Made by a program: the position numbers and the translations under genes | Notes under the pieces: model-generated | The model's database searches: none | The model's input: the letters and a program-made list of their open reading frames with translations, nothing else | What the model was told of the DNA's origin: nothing | DNA from: an uncultured Bacteroidales bacterium | Lineage (GTDB): Bacteria > Bacteroidota > Bacteroidia > Bacteroidales > Tenuifilaceae | NCBI GenBank assembly: GCA_937926785.1 | Contig: CALBBQ010000009.1 | Coordinates: 1-64,000, forward strand | Direction: 5' to 3' | Length of the DNA stretch: 64,000 bases | Part shown: positions 47,523 through 57,362 of the stretch, one piece after another | How positions within the stretch are numbered: the first letter of the stretch is position 1 | Layout: each line of letters opens with the position of its first letter

Positions 47523-47909
47523 CTATTTCAACTCTGGTTCAAAAGGCTTTTTTTCTTTGTCCATTCCAAGCATTGAGCAATAACCGGTAAACCTGCATCC
47601 GGGTTCGATTGCTAGCTTCCCAACAGAAATATCGCCATTTATACGGGCAGATGATTTTAGAGACAGTAGTTCTTCAACGGTAACCTTACCTTCCACCACA
47701 CCAGAAATATCGGAGTTTTTACATACCAGCTCTCCCTTTATTTTTCCGGTTTCGCCAATCACAACTTTTCCCTTGATATTCAAGTTTCCGATTAGAGTGC
47801 CGTCTATTCTCAAATCTCCGGTACTGTTTATGTCGCCGTTGATCTCAGTTCCAAAGCCAACAAGGTTGATGTTGTTGGTGCTAAAGTCATTTTCATTCAT
47901 CTTTGCCAT
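47523..47909 (-). CDS. Bactofilin (polymer-forming cytoskeletal protein)
   Basis: 128 residues. The beta-helix repeats of the bactofilin (DUF583) domain are seen as short GxI/V steps: INGDINSTGDLRIDGTLIGN, KGKVVIGETGKIKGELVCKN and VEGKVTVEELLSLKSSARI. Bactofilins self-assemble into filaments and position envelope enzymes. A bactofilin gene next to atp genes recurs in Bacteroidota. A second Met (residue 4) is an alternative start. Confidence 0.93.
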   Translation of the reverse strand: MAKMNENDFSTNNINLVGFGTEINGDINSTGDLRIDGTLIGNLNIKGKVVIGETGKIKGELVCKNSDISGVVEGKVTVEELLSLKSSARINGDISVGKLAIEPGCRFTGYCSMLGMDKEKKPFEPELK

Positions 47910-47952
47910 AGGTTGATAATTTTGTTAAAACACACAAATATATAAAATCAAA

Positions 47953-48630
47953 TTAAACTTCACTCTTTCCTGAGTCTTTAACATCATCATTCCAGTAGAA
48001 ATCTTCATCAGCGTTATCATCTTCAGAACTTTCAGTCCATTCCCATTTTTGCGGTAAAGGACCCTCTTTTCTGTAAACAAGGCTTAGCACCATTCCTGTT
48101 ATTCCACCAAAAAGGTGGTATTCCCACGAGATTTTGTGAAATATGGGTAAAACACCCCATATCATGCCTCCGTATATGAATACAACCAGTAACGATACGG
48201 CCATTAGGTTGGTATTTTTCCGAAAAACCCCACTAAAAAAAATGAAAGATGCCAAAGCATAGACTAGGCCGCTACACCCTATATGGTAATTTTGCCTTGC
48301 CCCAATCCATACCATAATTCCGCTTAACAACCAGCTCTGAAAAAAAATTTTGTACCATAGGTCTTTATAAAAGTAAACTAATGCAACTAATAATATATAA
48401 ATTGATATAGAATTATTAATCAGATGATTAAAATCAGAATGAATAAGTGGCGCTAGAAAAATTCCTTTAGCTCCTTTAAGGTTTCTGGGTAGAAGACCGA
48501 ATTTATAGTAAGGATTACCGGAAATCATTTCCAGCGCCTTAACAATCCATAGTGCAAAGACAAAAAGGGCAGAAACAATTATGCTTGCTCTGAACCTTGA
48601 AATATCCGGCCGTGACGGAGAATCATTCAT
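47953..48630 (-). CDS. Rhomboid-family intramembrane serine protease
   Basis: 225 residues, six TM helices. The rhomboid features are HSDFNHLINN (64-73) in loop/TM2, the catalytic Ser120 in IGCSGLVYAL (TM4) and the catalytic His172 in WEYHLFGGITG (TM6). The acidic tail (about 195-225) is cytosolic. Substrates are unknown. Its start overlaps the CotH-like gene by 8 bases. Confidence 0.9.
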   Translation of the reverse strand: MNDSPSRPDISRFRASIIVSALFVFALWIVKALEMISGNPYYKFGLLPRNLKGAKGIFLAPLIHSDFNHLINNSISIYILLVALVYFYKDLWYKIFFQSWLLSGIMVWIGARQNYHIGCSGLVYALASFIFFSGVFRKNTNLMAVSLLVVFIYGGMIWGVLPIFHKISWEYHLFGGITGMVLSLVYRKEGPLPQKWEWTESSEDDNADEDFYWNDDVKDSGKSEV

Positions 48631-49630
48631 TTCGGCAGTTATCAGTGAATTCCTTTTTTATGGCTTTAGTATCGGAAATGGTTTGATAAAAACTGTTTAT
48701 GTAATTAATAATCTGTTCTTTATTCCGTTTATTTAAGAGAGTGTCGGAGTTTATCAAAGCATAAATATTTTCTTTTTTAGTCATAAAATGTTCAATAACA
48801 TATTGTATTTCATGCTGACTACGACAGTTACCTCTATAGTAACGTTCAGTAACATCTCTAATAGGTATAATTTCGGGCGGTTTTGTGTAGGGTGGGTCAA
48901 CAAATCCGCAAAAATCAAAGTCGTAGGCAATTGGAATAACAGATGCGAGCGAATCAGAGTAGAACAATTTTATATTGTGAAGCTTTGGAACCGACCAGTC
49001 GGTATTCCCAATCATGTACTGAAACATCGTCATGACATCCAGAATCGGACGGTAAGTGGCGTTTTGAATGATTCCTTGTGTTTCAACTTCTGTAACATTA
49101 AGGCGTTGAGCCAACCATTTAACCGGCTCTACTAAAAAACCATAGGTTATGAAGTTGGGGTATTTTCCCTTATTATCAATGTATATAATTTTTAGCAAAC
49201 GAACTTTGAAGCTGTAATCGGTTAAGATATTGTAAATGCGGTAGGCCAGATACTCCTTTACCAAATACTGCTGAAACCTTTCCGAATTCATGCAGGGATT
49301 AACCAGCTTAATTCTAAGTGAAGTATTAAACAGGGGGTCGTTTGCCATTTGGGGTTTAATTGACAAGGGGGGGATTCGGCAATTACTCCGGTCGCGCCGA
49401 AAGATTCCTCTTGTTTTAATTTTTGCAGGTATGGAATAAGCGCTATCGGAGTAGATATAGTAAAGAAGTGCATCGTGATACTGAGCCTTGTCAGGATTAA
49501 TATCTCTAAATAGGGTTCTTAAATCGGCTATGATTTCAATTTCCAGGATATCGTCAGACATAAAAATTTGACTCTGGCCATAACCTACCAAACACAGAAA
49601 AATGTAAAGTGTTAACATCAAACCCTTCAT
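48623..49630 (-). CDS. Exported CotH-like (kinase-fold) protein
   Basis: 335 residues with an N-terminal signal peptide (about 1-20). No clear family name, but the layout resembles CotH-type atypical kinases: AKIKTRGIFRRDRSNCRIPP (glycine-rich-like strand), a helix YLVKEYLAYRIYNIL, then GNTDWSVPKLHN (Asp211, Asn219, like a catalytic loop) and IAYDFDFCGFV (236-243, like DFG). These would fit a secreted protein or small-molecule kinase. That activity is inferred from motif order alone. The gene overlaps the ankyrin-phosphatase by 4 bases and the rhomboid by 8. Confidence 0.65.
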   Translation of the reverse strand: MKGLMLTLYIFLCLVGYGQSQIFMSDDILEIEIIADLRTLFRDINPDKAQYHDALLYYIYSDSAYSIPAKIKTRGIFRRDRSNCRIPPLSIKPQMANDPLFNTSLRIKLVNPCMNSERFQQYLVKEYLAYRIYNILTDYSFKVRLLKIIYIDNKGKYPNFITYGFLVEPVKWLAQRLNVTEVETQGIIQNATYRPILDVMTMFQYMIGNTDWSVPKLHNIKLFYSDSLASVIPIAYDFDFCGFVDPPYTKPPEIIPIRDVTERYYRGNCRSQHEIQYVIEHFMTKKENIYALINSDTLLNKRNKEQIINYINSFYQTISDTKAIKKEFTDNCRNE

Positions 49631-51300
49631 GGCATAAAATTATGTGATAAGCGCTCTTTGTGTCCGTCAATATCACAACGCCAAAATGTACCATCCTCTT
49701 CGATAAGTAACCCTTGAGCTTTTGTTCCCTTTTTGGCAAAAGGAACATTTATTGGGTATAATTTACCATTATACTCTGGCTTGATACTTTCCACCTCCGT
49801 ATGACCAATTACCATTGCCTTTACGCCATAGGCTTTAAGGACTCTCTCCAGCTCTTCGGTTGGTGCTTTTGATATTGAAGGCGATTCAACTACATATCGT
49901 CTATACCAAAAAATACCCACATCGGAAATCAGCAGCTTGTAGTATTTTAAAGCCTCGTCAGCATCAATGGTTAAAGAAACTCTTTCTGGATTAAGCACGA
50001 ATCTGAGTATCAGGTTCATTTTATCTATAGGAATTCGTTCTGATAGCAATGCGGGCGATAAACCTGCGTGTACAAACAAAATGCTATCTACAATCACAGC
50101 CGATTTAAACTCACGAATAAATGAACCTGGAAAAAAATTTTTGTCAAATAGATCTGAGTACGACATCCTATTTCCCCTAGTTAGTAGTTGATACTTTTCA
50201 TGAATGTAGCGGTTGTCGTTGGCTAAAACCAGCAACTCATGATTTCCCAAAAGTATTTGAACGCTACCCTTTTCTTGAGCTGCCTGATTGGATAATCGAT
50301 ACACAAGCCAAAGGACTTCTGTTACCTTATCCCCCCTATCAACCAGGTCGCCCATAAAAATGAGCATTCCATTGTTGAATTTCCAATTAAATTCTTTATC
50401 AATAACATTACTATTTATCAGGAGCTTAACCAAACTATCGTATTCGCCATGGACATCACCAACAGCAAAAATTTTAGACTTTTGATTAAACGTATAATTT
50501 ATTTGTCTGTTATTAACAATCTTATTGACATATTTATATTGCAATGTGTCGTTCTCATGAAAACCTTTAAAGTTTAGGGATCCTCCGGTGGCTCTTAAAT
50601 TTCTAAATTTTATGTAAACTTTGGACTGCAGGCTATCGTTAACCAGATAAAATACCCTAGCCTTTCGCTTAGATATCCATTCAACATGAGGACCGTCGAA
50701 GCAGGAGGGATAAATCCCTTTTGAGTATTGTACCATGTAATCTTTTAGTAGTTCGGCGGCCTCTCTTTTATCAAAAGCCTCGGCAAATTCTAAAGAGTTA
50801 TAGTTCTGGAAGTTTCGAAAAAATGGGTTTGCCCTATACCTGGTAAAAACCTTCAGTGTATTGATACTACCTAACCTCGCAGAGTAAAGTAATGGTGTAT
50901 TCCTTTGAATGTTGTACTTGTCGACCAGGGCGCCGTTTTTTATGAGATATTCTGCGATTGTATCCTTATCGTAGATAGCACACTGAATAAGAGGGGTTAT
51001 GGTGTTAAGAACTACGTTTACATCGGCACCCCTTTCAACAAGAAACTTAACCATTTCTAACGATGAGTTGGTTATGGCAAGCGTGAGAAGGGTTTGCGAT
51101 CCACTGAAATATTTTTGATTTACATTAGTCTTTTGGATTAAGCTGTCAATTTTTTGGAAGTTTTGAGAAGAAAGATAACCCACGACTAGTGAATCGGATA
51201 AAGAAATACTCTGGGCATTTGAAAAACCCAGAAACAAAACGTTTAGGATTGTGAGAATAACATTTCTATTGGAAATCTTTTTTAGAATTTTATACCCCAT
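49627..51300 (-). CDS. Exported ankyrin-repeat PPP-type phosphatase
   Basis: 557 residues. A signal peptide (to about FSNAQS, residue 31) is followed by ankyrin repeats (about 65-180: FLVERGADVNVV, YLIKNGALVDKYN). The C-terminal metallophosphatase domain (about 275-520) has the PPP motifs FAVGDVHGEYDSL (281-285 core), FMGDLVDRGD (317-323), GNHELL (352-355), VHAGLS (His411) and IGHTE (His500). Secreted PPP enzymes with ankyrin repeats are unusual. It overlaps the upstream TPR-SpoIIE gene by 19 bases and the CotH-like gene by 4. Confidence 0.88.
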   Translation of the reverse strand: MGYKILKKISNRNVILTILNVLFLGFSNAQSISLSDSLVVGYLSSQNFQKIDSLIQKTNVNQKYFSGSQTLLTLAITNSSLEMVKFLVERGADVNVVLNTITPLIQCAIYDKDTIAEYLIKNGALVDKYNIQRNTPLLYSARLGSINTLKVFTRYRANPFFRNFQNYNSLEFAEAFDKREAAELLKDYMVQYSKGIYPSCFDGPHVEWISKRKARVFYLVNDSLQSKVYIKFRNLRATGGSLNFKGFHENDTLQYKYVNKIVNNRQINYTFNQKSKIFAVGDVHGEYDSLVKLLINSNVIDKEFNWKFNNGMLIFMGDLVDRGDKVTEVLWLVYRLSNQAAQEKGSVQILLGNHELLVLANDNRYIHEKYQLLTRGNRMSYSDLFDKNFFPGSFIREFKSAVIVDSILFVHAGLSPALLSERIPIDKMNLILRFVLNPERVSLTIDADEALKYYKLLISDVGIFWYRRYVVESPSISKAPTEELERVLKAYGVKAMVIGHTEVESIKPEYNGKLYPINVPFAKKGTKAQGLLIEEDGTFWRCDIDGHKERLSHNFMP

Positions 51301-53504
51301 AAAAGTACATCATCTATTTGCTCATTTCGTTTCATCCATTGCAGAAAAGTGCTTTCAAAGTAGTTTTGTTTTTCTGCTCCGTTTAAATTCGATGCAAGCA
51401 GCAGGTGTTCTTTAAACCTCGAACGCATAAACTTTTTATGATTATCTCCACCCAACTGATCGAAATACCCATCGGTTGATAGGAATAGCCAGTCGCCAGG
51501 TGTAAGCTTTACTGTTTTTACAGTAAAGTTCTTGGGTCCAGTAGTAATTTTGGTGCCTAAGGTAACAAAATCAGGTTTCAGTTCTACGACATGGTTATTT
51601 GTTTGAAGAAACATGGGAATCAAGGCACTGGTGTACTCAAGAACATAGGTTTCTTTATCGAAAATGCAAACCGCAATATCAAGGCTATCTTTTAATACCA
51701 TTTCATTGGTTGATTTGCTGAGCCGTTTAATCAGTTGCTCATCGAGGAAGGAGAGAATGTCGTCAGTTTTGTACAAAAGTTTCTGGTTAACTGCCTGATT
51801 AATCATATCAATTCCAATGATGCTCATGAAAGCACCAGGAACACCATGGCCGGTACAATCGGCGAGGGCAAAATATATCTTTTTACCCTTGGGCAGAAAC
51901 CAGTAAAAATCACCGCTAACTATATCTTTGGGTTTATTAAAAACAAAGGTGTCGGGGAAGTGCTGTTTAACTGCTTCAACCGAAGGTTGAATTGATTCCT
52001 GTATCCGTTCGGCATACCTGATGCTATCGGTAATCTTTTCAATGTAACTCTCAATTATTCGGTATGCCTCTTCTAGATTCTTATTCTTTTGTTCAATGAA
52101 ATTTTTATTTTTTTCAATTTCCTGTTTTTGTTGCTCAATTTCCTGGTTTTTCTCCTCGAGCAGGACGTTTTTTAGCTCAATTTCTTCAATTTGTCGTGCA
52201 AGCTTTTCGGTTGCTTTTTTCCTTGCTCTTAAGGCTAAGTATATTGCTACTAACATTGATGCGCTGAGTAGCAAAACAAGCAGGAGGGCATAGGTTTGTA
52301 CTTTTTGTTTAGTTATTTCTCGTTGTTTGAGTTCTTGCTCCTGCAGCAGCAGCTTAATCTCATTTTCCTTCTTTTCTGTTTCATATAAAGTTTGAATGGT
52401 TGAGATATGTCTGGCGTTCCTCTCGTTTAAAACGCTGTCCTTGTATTTCGACGAAAGAACATAGTGTTCCAGTGCTTTCACAAAATCACCTTGTTTCTTA
52501 AAATATTCCGAGAGAACTTCATGGGCTTGGTGGAAATGGGTGAGGCTTTTTATTTCTTTGGCTATTGCTAAGCAACTGTTTACATTGTTTAATGCACGGG
52601 AGTCGTAGTTTAACTTAATTTCTGCTCGGGCAAGGTTAACGTAGCTATCGGCTATGAACTTTTTATCGCCTATCACCTTATCAATTTCAAGTCCTTTTGA
52701 AAAGTATTCGCGGGCTTTTTGGTAGTTACCCTGGTATAACTCAATTTTTCCTAAAGCATTGTAGTTAATGGCAATCCCTTTCTGGCTGTTTATCTTATTG
52801 TTGATATCGAGCGACCTTAAGTAGTACTCTTTTGCCATTCGGTAGTCGCCTTTAAACTCAAATACTTCTCCAATATTGTTGTAGTTCATGGCCTGACCTA
52901 ACAGGTTATTCAATTTTTGCGAAATGAATAACGCTCGCCTAAAGTATTCCAAAGCCTCATCGTAACGGCCGTTAAGCGAAAAAATATTACCCAAGCTGTT
53001 GCAGGCAACCGAAATGTTAAAAGAGTCTTTAATCTCTTCGGCCAATTTTAAGGCTCTCAAATGATATTCGGATGCATAGGCATGGTTATCCAGCCTCCGG
53101 TAAACAACCCCTAAATTGTTCAGAGATTTAACCTGTTGGTGCTTGTCGCCTATATCTTTTGCAATAGTCAAAGCGTCGTTGTGGAATTTCAGCGCACTGG
53201 GATACTTTGAAATGTTTCGGTACAAAATACCCAGTGAGTTATATATCTCCATCCTTAGGTATTTGCTGTTAATTCCTTCGGCCCATCGTTTTGCCTCAAG
53301 CAGGTAATTTTCTGCCAGTATGGGGTTGCGTTCCTGGGTTTCGTATATGTGAGCTATTTTCTGAAGTATAAGTACACGAGCACTATCCTTTGGCTCCTGG
53401 TATAGTTTTAGTAAAAGTGAATCCACATTCTGCCCTACCAACAAATTCCAGCTGAACGATAGTAAAGCAGTGAGTATGATGTTTACTTTCATAATCCTGC
53501 GCAT
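51282..53504 (-). CDS. TPR-repeat membrane protein with SpoIIE/PP2C-type phosphatase domain
   Basis: 740 residues (Met5 at 53492 is an alternative start). A signal peptide (to about VGQN) precedes seven or more TPRs (about 40-350: NSLGILYRNISKYPSALKFH, LGVVYRRLDNHAYASEYH, IGEVFEFKGDYRMAKEYY), then a TM helix (405-426), a coiled coil (430-490) and a SpoIIE domain with SGDFYWFL (530-537) and ADCTGHGVPGAFMS (548-561), where Asp residues bind metal. Periplasmic TPRs could sense a ligand and alter cytoplasmic phosphatase activity. It is the first gene of the long minus-strand unit ending in atpG. Confidence 0.93.
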   Translation of the reverse strand: MRRIMKVNIILTALLSFSWNLLVGQNVDSLLLKLYQEPKDSARVLILQKIAHIYETQERNPILAENYLLEAKRWAEGINSKYLRMEIYNSLGILYRNISKYPSALKFHNDALTIAKDIGDKHQQVKSLNNLGVVYRRLDNHAYASEYHLRALKLAEEIKDSFNISVACNSLGNIFSLNGRYDEALEYFRRALFISQKLNNLLGQAMNYNNIGEVFEFKGDYRMAKEYYLRSLDINNKINSQKGIAINYNALGKIELYQGNYQKAREYFSKGLEIDKVIGDKKFIADSYVNLARAEIKLNYDSRALNNVNSCLAIAKEIKSLTHFHQAHEVLSEYFKKQGDFVKALEHYVLSSKYKDSVLNERNARHISTIQTLYETEKKENEIKLLLQEQELKQREITKQKVQTYALLLVLLLSASMLVAIYLALRARKKATEKLARQIEEIELKNVLLEEKNQEIEQQKQEIEKNKNFIEQKNKNLEEAYRIIESYIEKITDSIRYAERIQESIQPSVEAVKQHFPDTFVFNKPKDIVSGDFYWFLPKGKKIYFALADCTGHGVPGAFMSIIGIDMINQAVNQKLLYKTDDILSFLDEQLIKRLSKSTNEMVLKDSLDIAVCIFDKETYVLEYTSALIPMFLQTNNHVVELKPDFVTLGTKITTGPKNFTVKTVKLTPGDWLFLSTDGYFDQLGGDNHKKFMRSRFKEHLLLASNLNGAEKQNYFESTFLQWMKRNEQIDDVLLWGIKF

Positions 53505-53556
53505 AGAATTTTAATCTGTACGAAAGTTAGCATATTTTCGCAAAAAAATAGTGCTC

Positions 53557-55962
53557 ATGTTTAAAAACAATATCCTTAGCGTTTTGGTTGAGTGGAAACG
53601 AAAACTCATCTGGACATTTGTTGCTTTCCTCGTTCTTACATCTTCATTTTTTATTGGTGGCACTTTAATTCTAATCCTTAATCAGGAAAAGGTTATAGAT
53701 TACATTACAAATGAAATCAATAAACAACAAGCTCTTTTAATCGGGTACCAGAAAGTATCAGTAAACACCATTCAAAACTTTCCGCGATTTTCATACACCT
53801 TCCAGAATTTACAGGTCATTCGAAACGGCGCTAATGATTCGTTGCTGTTTTGTAAGGAACTGAGTGTTACCATTCAACCTTTTAAGCTACTAGCTGGCAA
53901 GGTGATTTCTGAAAGCATATCCGCTAAAGGCTTGAGGATAAAAACGGATCTTGTTAGCCTTGAAAACATTGAATCCGGAGGAGATGACCAAAGCGCTACC
54001 ATTTTGAACATTTCTAAAGTTAGCATTATAGACTACGAAATAGCCATTCAAGATTCATCGGGTAAAAGTTTCCTTAATCTAACAGGAAATAGGATTAATG
54101 TTAAGTTCTATAAGGAGTCGAAAAAATTATCCCTCGTTTCAAGCATTGACGCAAACAGGCTCAGCTTTAGGGATTTTATTAAATTAGAGATACCCATATC
54201 GCTAACTATCGAATTTTACAAAGACGGAAAGGTACTTTTTTTAAACAACATTAAAGCAAAACTAAACTCAATAGAAATATCAGGTAAAGGAAACTACGAA
54301 GAAGAGAGCGGGAGCGCCAAATTTAGGTTTAGATCAAATACATTCAGAACAAATTCCCTATCGTTCTTACCATTTCTCAAGTTTTCGAAAAATTATAGAG
54401 GCCGGGCGAGGCTCGATGGCTATATCAGCACAAGTTGCAATTTTCAGAACATAGATACTCTCAGTGCAAAATATCACATCGAAAAGGTTCTGATCAACGA
54501 TAGTGCTAAACTATCCATTAATCAATTAATAGGATATTCTATTTTAACTAACAATTTTACAAATCATTATAGCTTTATACCTAAAGCAAATATTTCATTT
54601 GATGGTTTATCATTTATCCTTTCAGCACGCTTAAAGGGTATAAAAAAGATGGTCATCCAATCAACCGGAACCATTAATGGCGATTACGAAATCAGCTCAT
54701 TGGGTCATTCCATCAATGTAACCGGAAAGTTTAATTTAGTATCGCTTTACAATTGGGGTGCTAATCAGAAATTTGTTTTACGAAAAATCAACTCCGATAT
54801 CAACTTCAATTCCAAAGAGAAAATATTTTCAAGCAAACTTCAAATAAATGGCAGGGCCAAATTAGATAATAACCTATCCATCACCGGTAGCTTTGGCTTT
54901 GATTCTACATCCTTTAACTTTAATTTTTACCAGGAAATGTTAATCGAGTCGTTACAAAGCAACATCATAAACCCCAGTATTGAGCTGAGGGGAGCGTATG
55001 TCAACTACAATGATATTTCATCGTTCATTAAGCCCAGTCAGGACCAAAAAAGCAGCACACCAAATTTTAAATCGATAAACCTAAAGTTAAACTTTAAGAA
55101 AGCCATATACGATAGGCTTGCTCTGGAAAACCTCAAAGCCAATGGCTGGTATAAAACCGATACGATTAACCTGAACTACTTTTCCGCCGACTGTTTCGGC
55201 GGCAATGTATCGGGTAAGTTTTTTATAATCGGAAACCGATACAATGCTAACATGTGGCTATATAACATCGATATTCAGAAACTATTTGAACGATACGATA
55301 ACTGGGGGCAAAGCTATATAACAAGCCAAAATCTCTCAGGAAGTTTTAAAGGCTTGGTAGATTTGAGTTTTGACACCGATAGTAAGGGAAACATTAACTC
55401 CAATAGCCTAAATTTGAAATCCGATATTCAGATATTTAACGGAAAATTATCAGGGATGGACAGAATAAAAAGTTTGTCCAGCTGGTTAAATCTCGATCAG
55501 GTTAAGGTAATTGAGTTCGACACACTCAAAAACAAGATATTAATAGAAAACAAAAAGGTAATTATCCCATCCATGGATGTAAAATCGAACGTTATTCTCA
55601 TGAATATTGCCGGCACACACACCTTTTCGAACAGCTACCAATACCAGGTCAGGATGAATTTTGGCAACGTACTCAAACGAAAGTTTGTGAGAAACGACAA
55701 AAAAATTAGCGATTTATCTACCGATGGCTCAATAAACCTTTATTTTAAAATAACAGGGAAGGATGAGGATTATATTGTTGAATGGTTAAACCGAAAAAAC
55801 TTTGAAAGAAATATTAGTAATATTAGTAATGTTGAACCAGACAGTGCGAAGTTTTTTTCATCACCTAAAAGCAAAGTAAAATCCGATAGCATTAAAAACA
55901 TTCCCAGAAAAGAAGTTCGAATTGAATGGGATGAAATGGTTGACACGCTAAACAATGAATAA
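53557..55962 (+). CDS. AsmA-like envelope protein
   Basis: 801 residues from the ATG at 53557 (a GTG at 53551 is possible). One TM helix (about 18-43) anchors a long periplasmic part with many short beta strands, including an N-terminal AsmA-type segment (KVSVNTIQNFPRFSYTFQNLQV) and a C-terminal half with LNLKSDIQIFNGKLSGM typical of the AsmA/YhdP/TamB-like repeat. These proteins bridge the envelope and are implicated in phospholipid transport. It overlaps the histidine kinase gene by 8 bases. Confidence 0.83.
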   Translation: MFKNNILSVLVEWKRKLIWTFVAFLVLTSSFFIGGTLILILNQEKVIDYITNEINKQQALLIGYQKVSVNTIQNFPRFSYTFQNLQVIRNGANDSLLFCKELSVTIQPFKLLAGKVISESISAKGLRIKTDLVSLENIESGGDDQSATILNISKVSIIDYEIAIQDSSGKSFLNLTGNRINVKFYKESKKLSLVSSIDANRLSFRDFIKLEIPISLTIEFYKDGKVLFLNNIKAKLNSIEISGKGNYEEESGSAKFRFRSNTFRTNSLSFLPFLKFSKNYRGRARLDGYISTSCNFQNIDTLSAKYHIEKVLINDSAKLSINQLIGYSILTNNFTNHYSFIPKANISFDGLSFILSARLKGIKKMVIQSTGTINGDYEISSLGHSINVTGKFNLVSLYNWGANQKFVLRKINSDINFNSKEKIFSSKLQINGRAKLDNNLSITGSFGFDSTSFNFNFYQEMLIESLQSNIINPSIELRGAYVNYNDISSFIKPSQDQKSSTPNFKSINLKLNFKKAIYDRLALENLKANGWYKTDTINLNYFSADCFGGNVSGKFFIIGNRYNANMWLYNIDIQKLFERYDNWGQSYITSQNLSGSFKGLVDLSFDTDSKGNINSNSLNLKSDIQIFNGKLSGMDRIKSLSSWLNLDQVKVIEFDTLKNKILIENKKVIIPSMDVKSNVILMNIAGTHTFSNSYQYQVRMNFGNVLKRKFVRNDKKISDLSTDGSINLYFKITGKDEDYIVEWLNRKNFERNISNISNVEPDSAKFFSSPKSKVKSDSIKNIPRKEVRIEWDEMVDTLNNE

Positions 55963-57118
55963 AATGAAAAATCTTAGCCCCAGGAATAGATTCTTACTGA
56001 TATTAATAGCAGCCACGCTTTGCGTTTCATCGGTAACGGTTTATTTTACCAACCAGTTTGTGAGCCATCTGGCCCAAGAAGAGCGGATTAAGATTGATTT
56101 ATGGGCTAATGCCGTAAAGTACATATCAACGGAATCGGATTCTTGCCAGGATTTTTCATTAATTTTTGAAATCATTCAGAACAACAGGACCGTTCCTGTG
56201 GTTTTAACCGATGAAAGCGGTAAGCTTATTGGCTTCAGGAACATTGATATTCCCGATGTCAATGACACGTTGAGTGTTAATAAGATAATAAAATCGATGC
56301 TTAATGAACATGAGCCCATTGAGATCAACTTGCCCGATGGTTCTAAAAACTATGTGTACTATTTTGATAGCGTTACTTTAAAAAAACTTAATTATTATCC
56401 ATATATACAACTATTTATAGTATTATTTTTTATTCTGATTCTGTTCTATTCCTACAACCAGAACCGGAAATCGGAACAAAATCTTATTTGGCTTGGGATG
56501 GCCAAAGAAACCGCACATCAGCTTGGAACACCAACTTCATCGTTGCTGGCATGCTCGTCAATTTTACAGGAAAAATACTCTGACGATGAGGTTATCAAGG
56601 AATTAGAAAAAGATGCGAGACGTATCGAAACCATAACCAATAGGTTTTCGAAAATAGGATCTTCACCATCTCTCGAATCGCTTAACATCAACCAGATAAT
56701 TTCAAATGCTATAGCCTACCAGAAAAAGCGATGTCCTGAATCAGTTAGGTTCTTTTTTGCGCCCAGTCGGTCAGAAATTCATGCCAAGGGTAACGAGGTT
56801 CTCCTTTTGTGGGTTTTCGAAAACCTATTCAAGAACGCCATCGATGCAATGGGTGGGTCCGGAAAAATAGGGATTACGATCGGTGAAGAAAAAAATTACC
56901 TGGTAATTGATATTGCAGATTCAGGAAAAGGTATTGAAAAACGACATTTTAAAGAAATATTCAAAGCAGGCTACACTACAAAAGAGCGTGGCTGGGGTAT
57001 TGGTTTAAGTTTAACAAAAAGAATAGTAGAACAATATCACAAGGGCCAAATCTTTGTGCTGAATTCCGAAGTTGGCAAGGGAACTACCATAAGGATACTA
57101 CTGCGGAAAGCCCTTTAG
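55955..57118 (+). CDS. Membrane sensor histidine kinase
   Basis: 387 residues. Two TM helices (about 12-33 and 149-166) flank a periplasmic sensor domain of about 115 residues. The phosphoacceptor region has [19 protein letters not shown] with His188; the ATPase domain has the N box [23 protein letters not shown] (G1) and [17 protein letters not shown] (G2). No response-regulator gene is adjacent. It overlaps the AsmA-like gene by 8 bases, so the kinase may monitor the envelope process served by that protein. Its stop overlaps the convergent yidD by 4 bases. Confidence 0.93.
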   Translation: MNKMKNLSPRNRFLLILIAATLCVSSVTVYFTNQFVSHLAQEERIKIDLWANAVKYISTESDSCQDFSLIFEIIQNNRTVPVVLTDESGKLIGFRNIDIPDVNDTLSVNKIIKSMLNEHEPIEINLPDGSKNYVYYFDSVTLKKLNYYPYIQLFIVLFFILILFYSYNQNRKSEQNLIWLGMAKETAHQLGTPTSSLLACSSILQEKYSDDEVIKELEKDARRIETITNRFSKIGSSPSLESLNINQIISNAIAYQKKRCPESVRFFFAPSRSEIHAKGNEVLLLWVFENLFKNAIDAMGGSGKIGITIGEEKNYLVIDIADSGKGIEKRHFKEIFKAGYTTKERGWGIGLSLTKRIVEQYHKGQIFVLNSEVGKGTTIRILLRKAL

Positions 57119-57357
57119 GGAACCGGATCGTACCCATGCCCGCCCCATGGATGACATCGCGATACCCTTTTTACTGAAAGCCATAATCCCTTAAAAATTC
57201 CATGTTTTTTTAAGGCTTCAATCGAGTACTGGGAACAGGTTGGTGTAAACCTGCAGCTATTCGGAAAGTAAGGTGATATAAAAATCTGGTATATCTTAAC
57301 CAAAAGTATTGGTATATGCGCTAAAAGCCGAGAAATATAAACAAGCACCGGTCTCAT
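57115..57357 (-). CDS. yidD: Membrane protein insertion efficiency factor YidD
   Basis: 80 residues with the DUF37 pattern [20 protein letters not shown], then [19 protein letters not shown] and [14 protein letters not shown]. It assists YidC-dependent insertion. It follows rnpA by 5 bases, the canonical order. Confidence 0.96.
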   Translation of the reverse strand: MRPVLVYISRLLAHIPILLVKIYQIFISPYFPNSCRFTPTCSQYSIEALKKHGIFKGLWLSVKRVSRCHPWGGHGYDPVP

Positions 57358-57362
57358 GGGTA

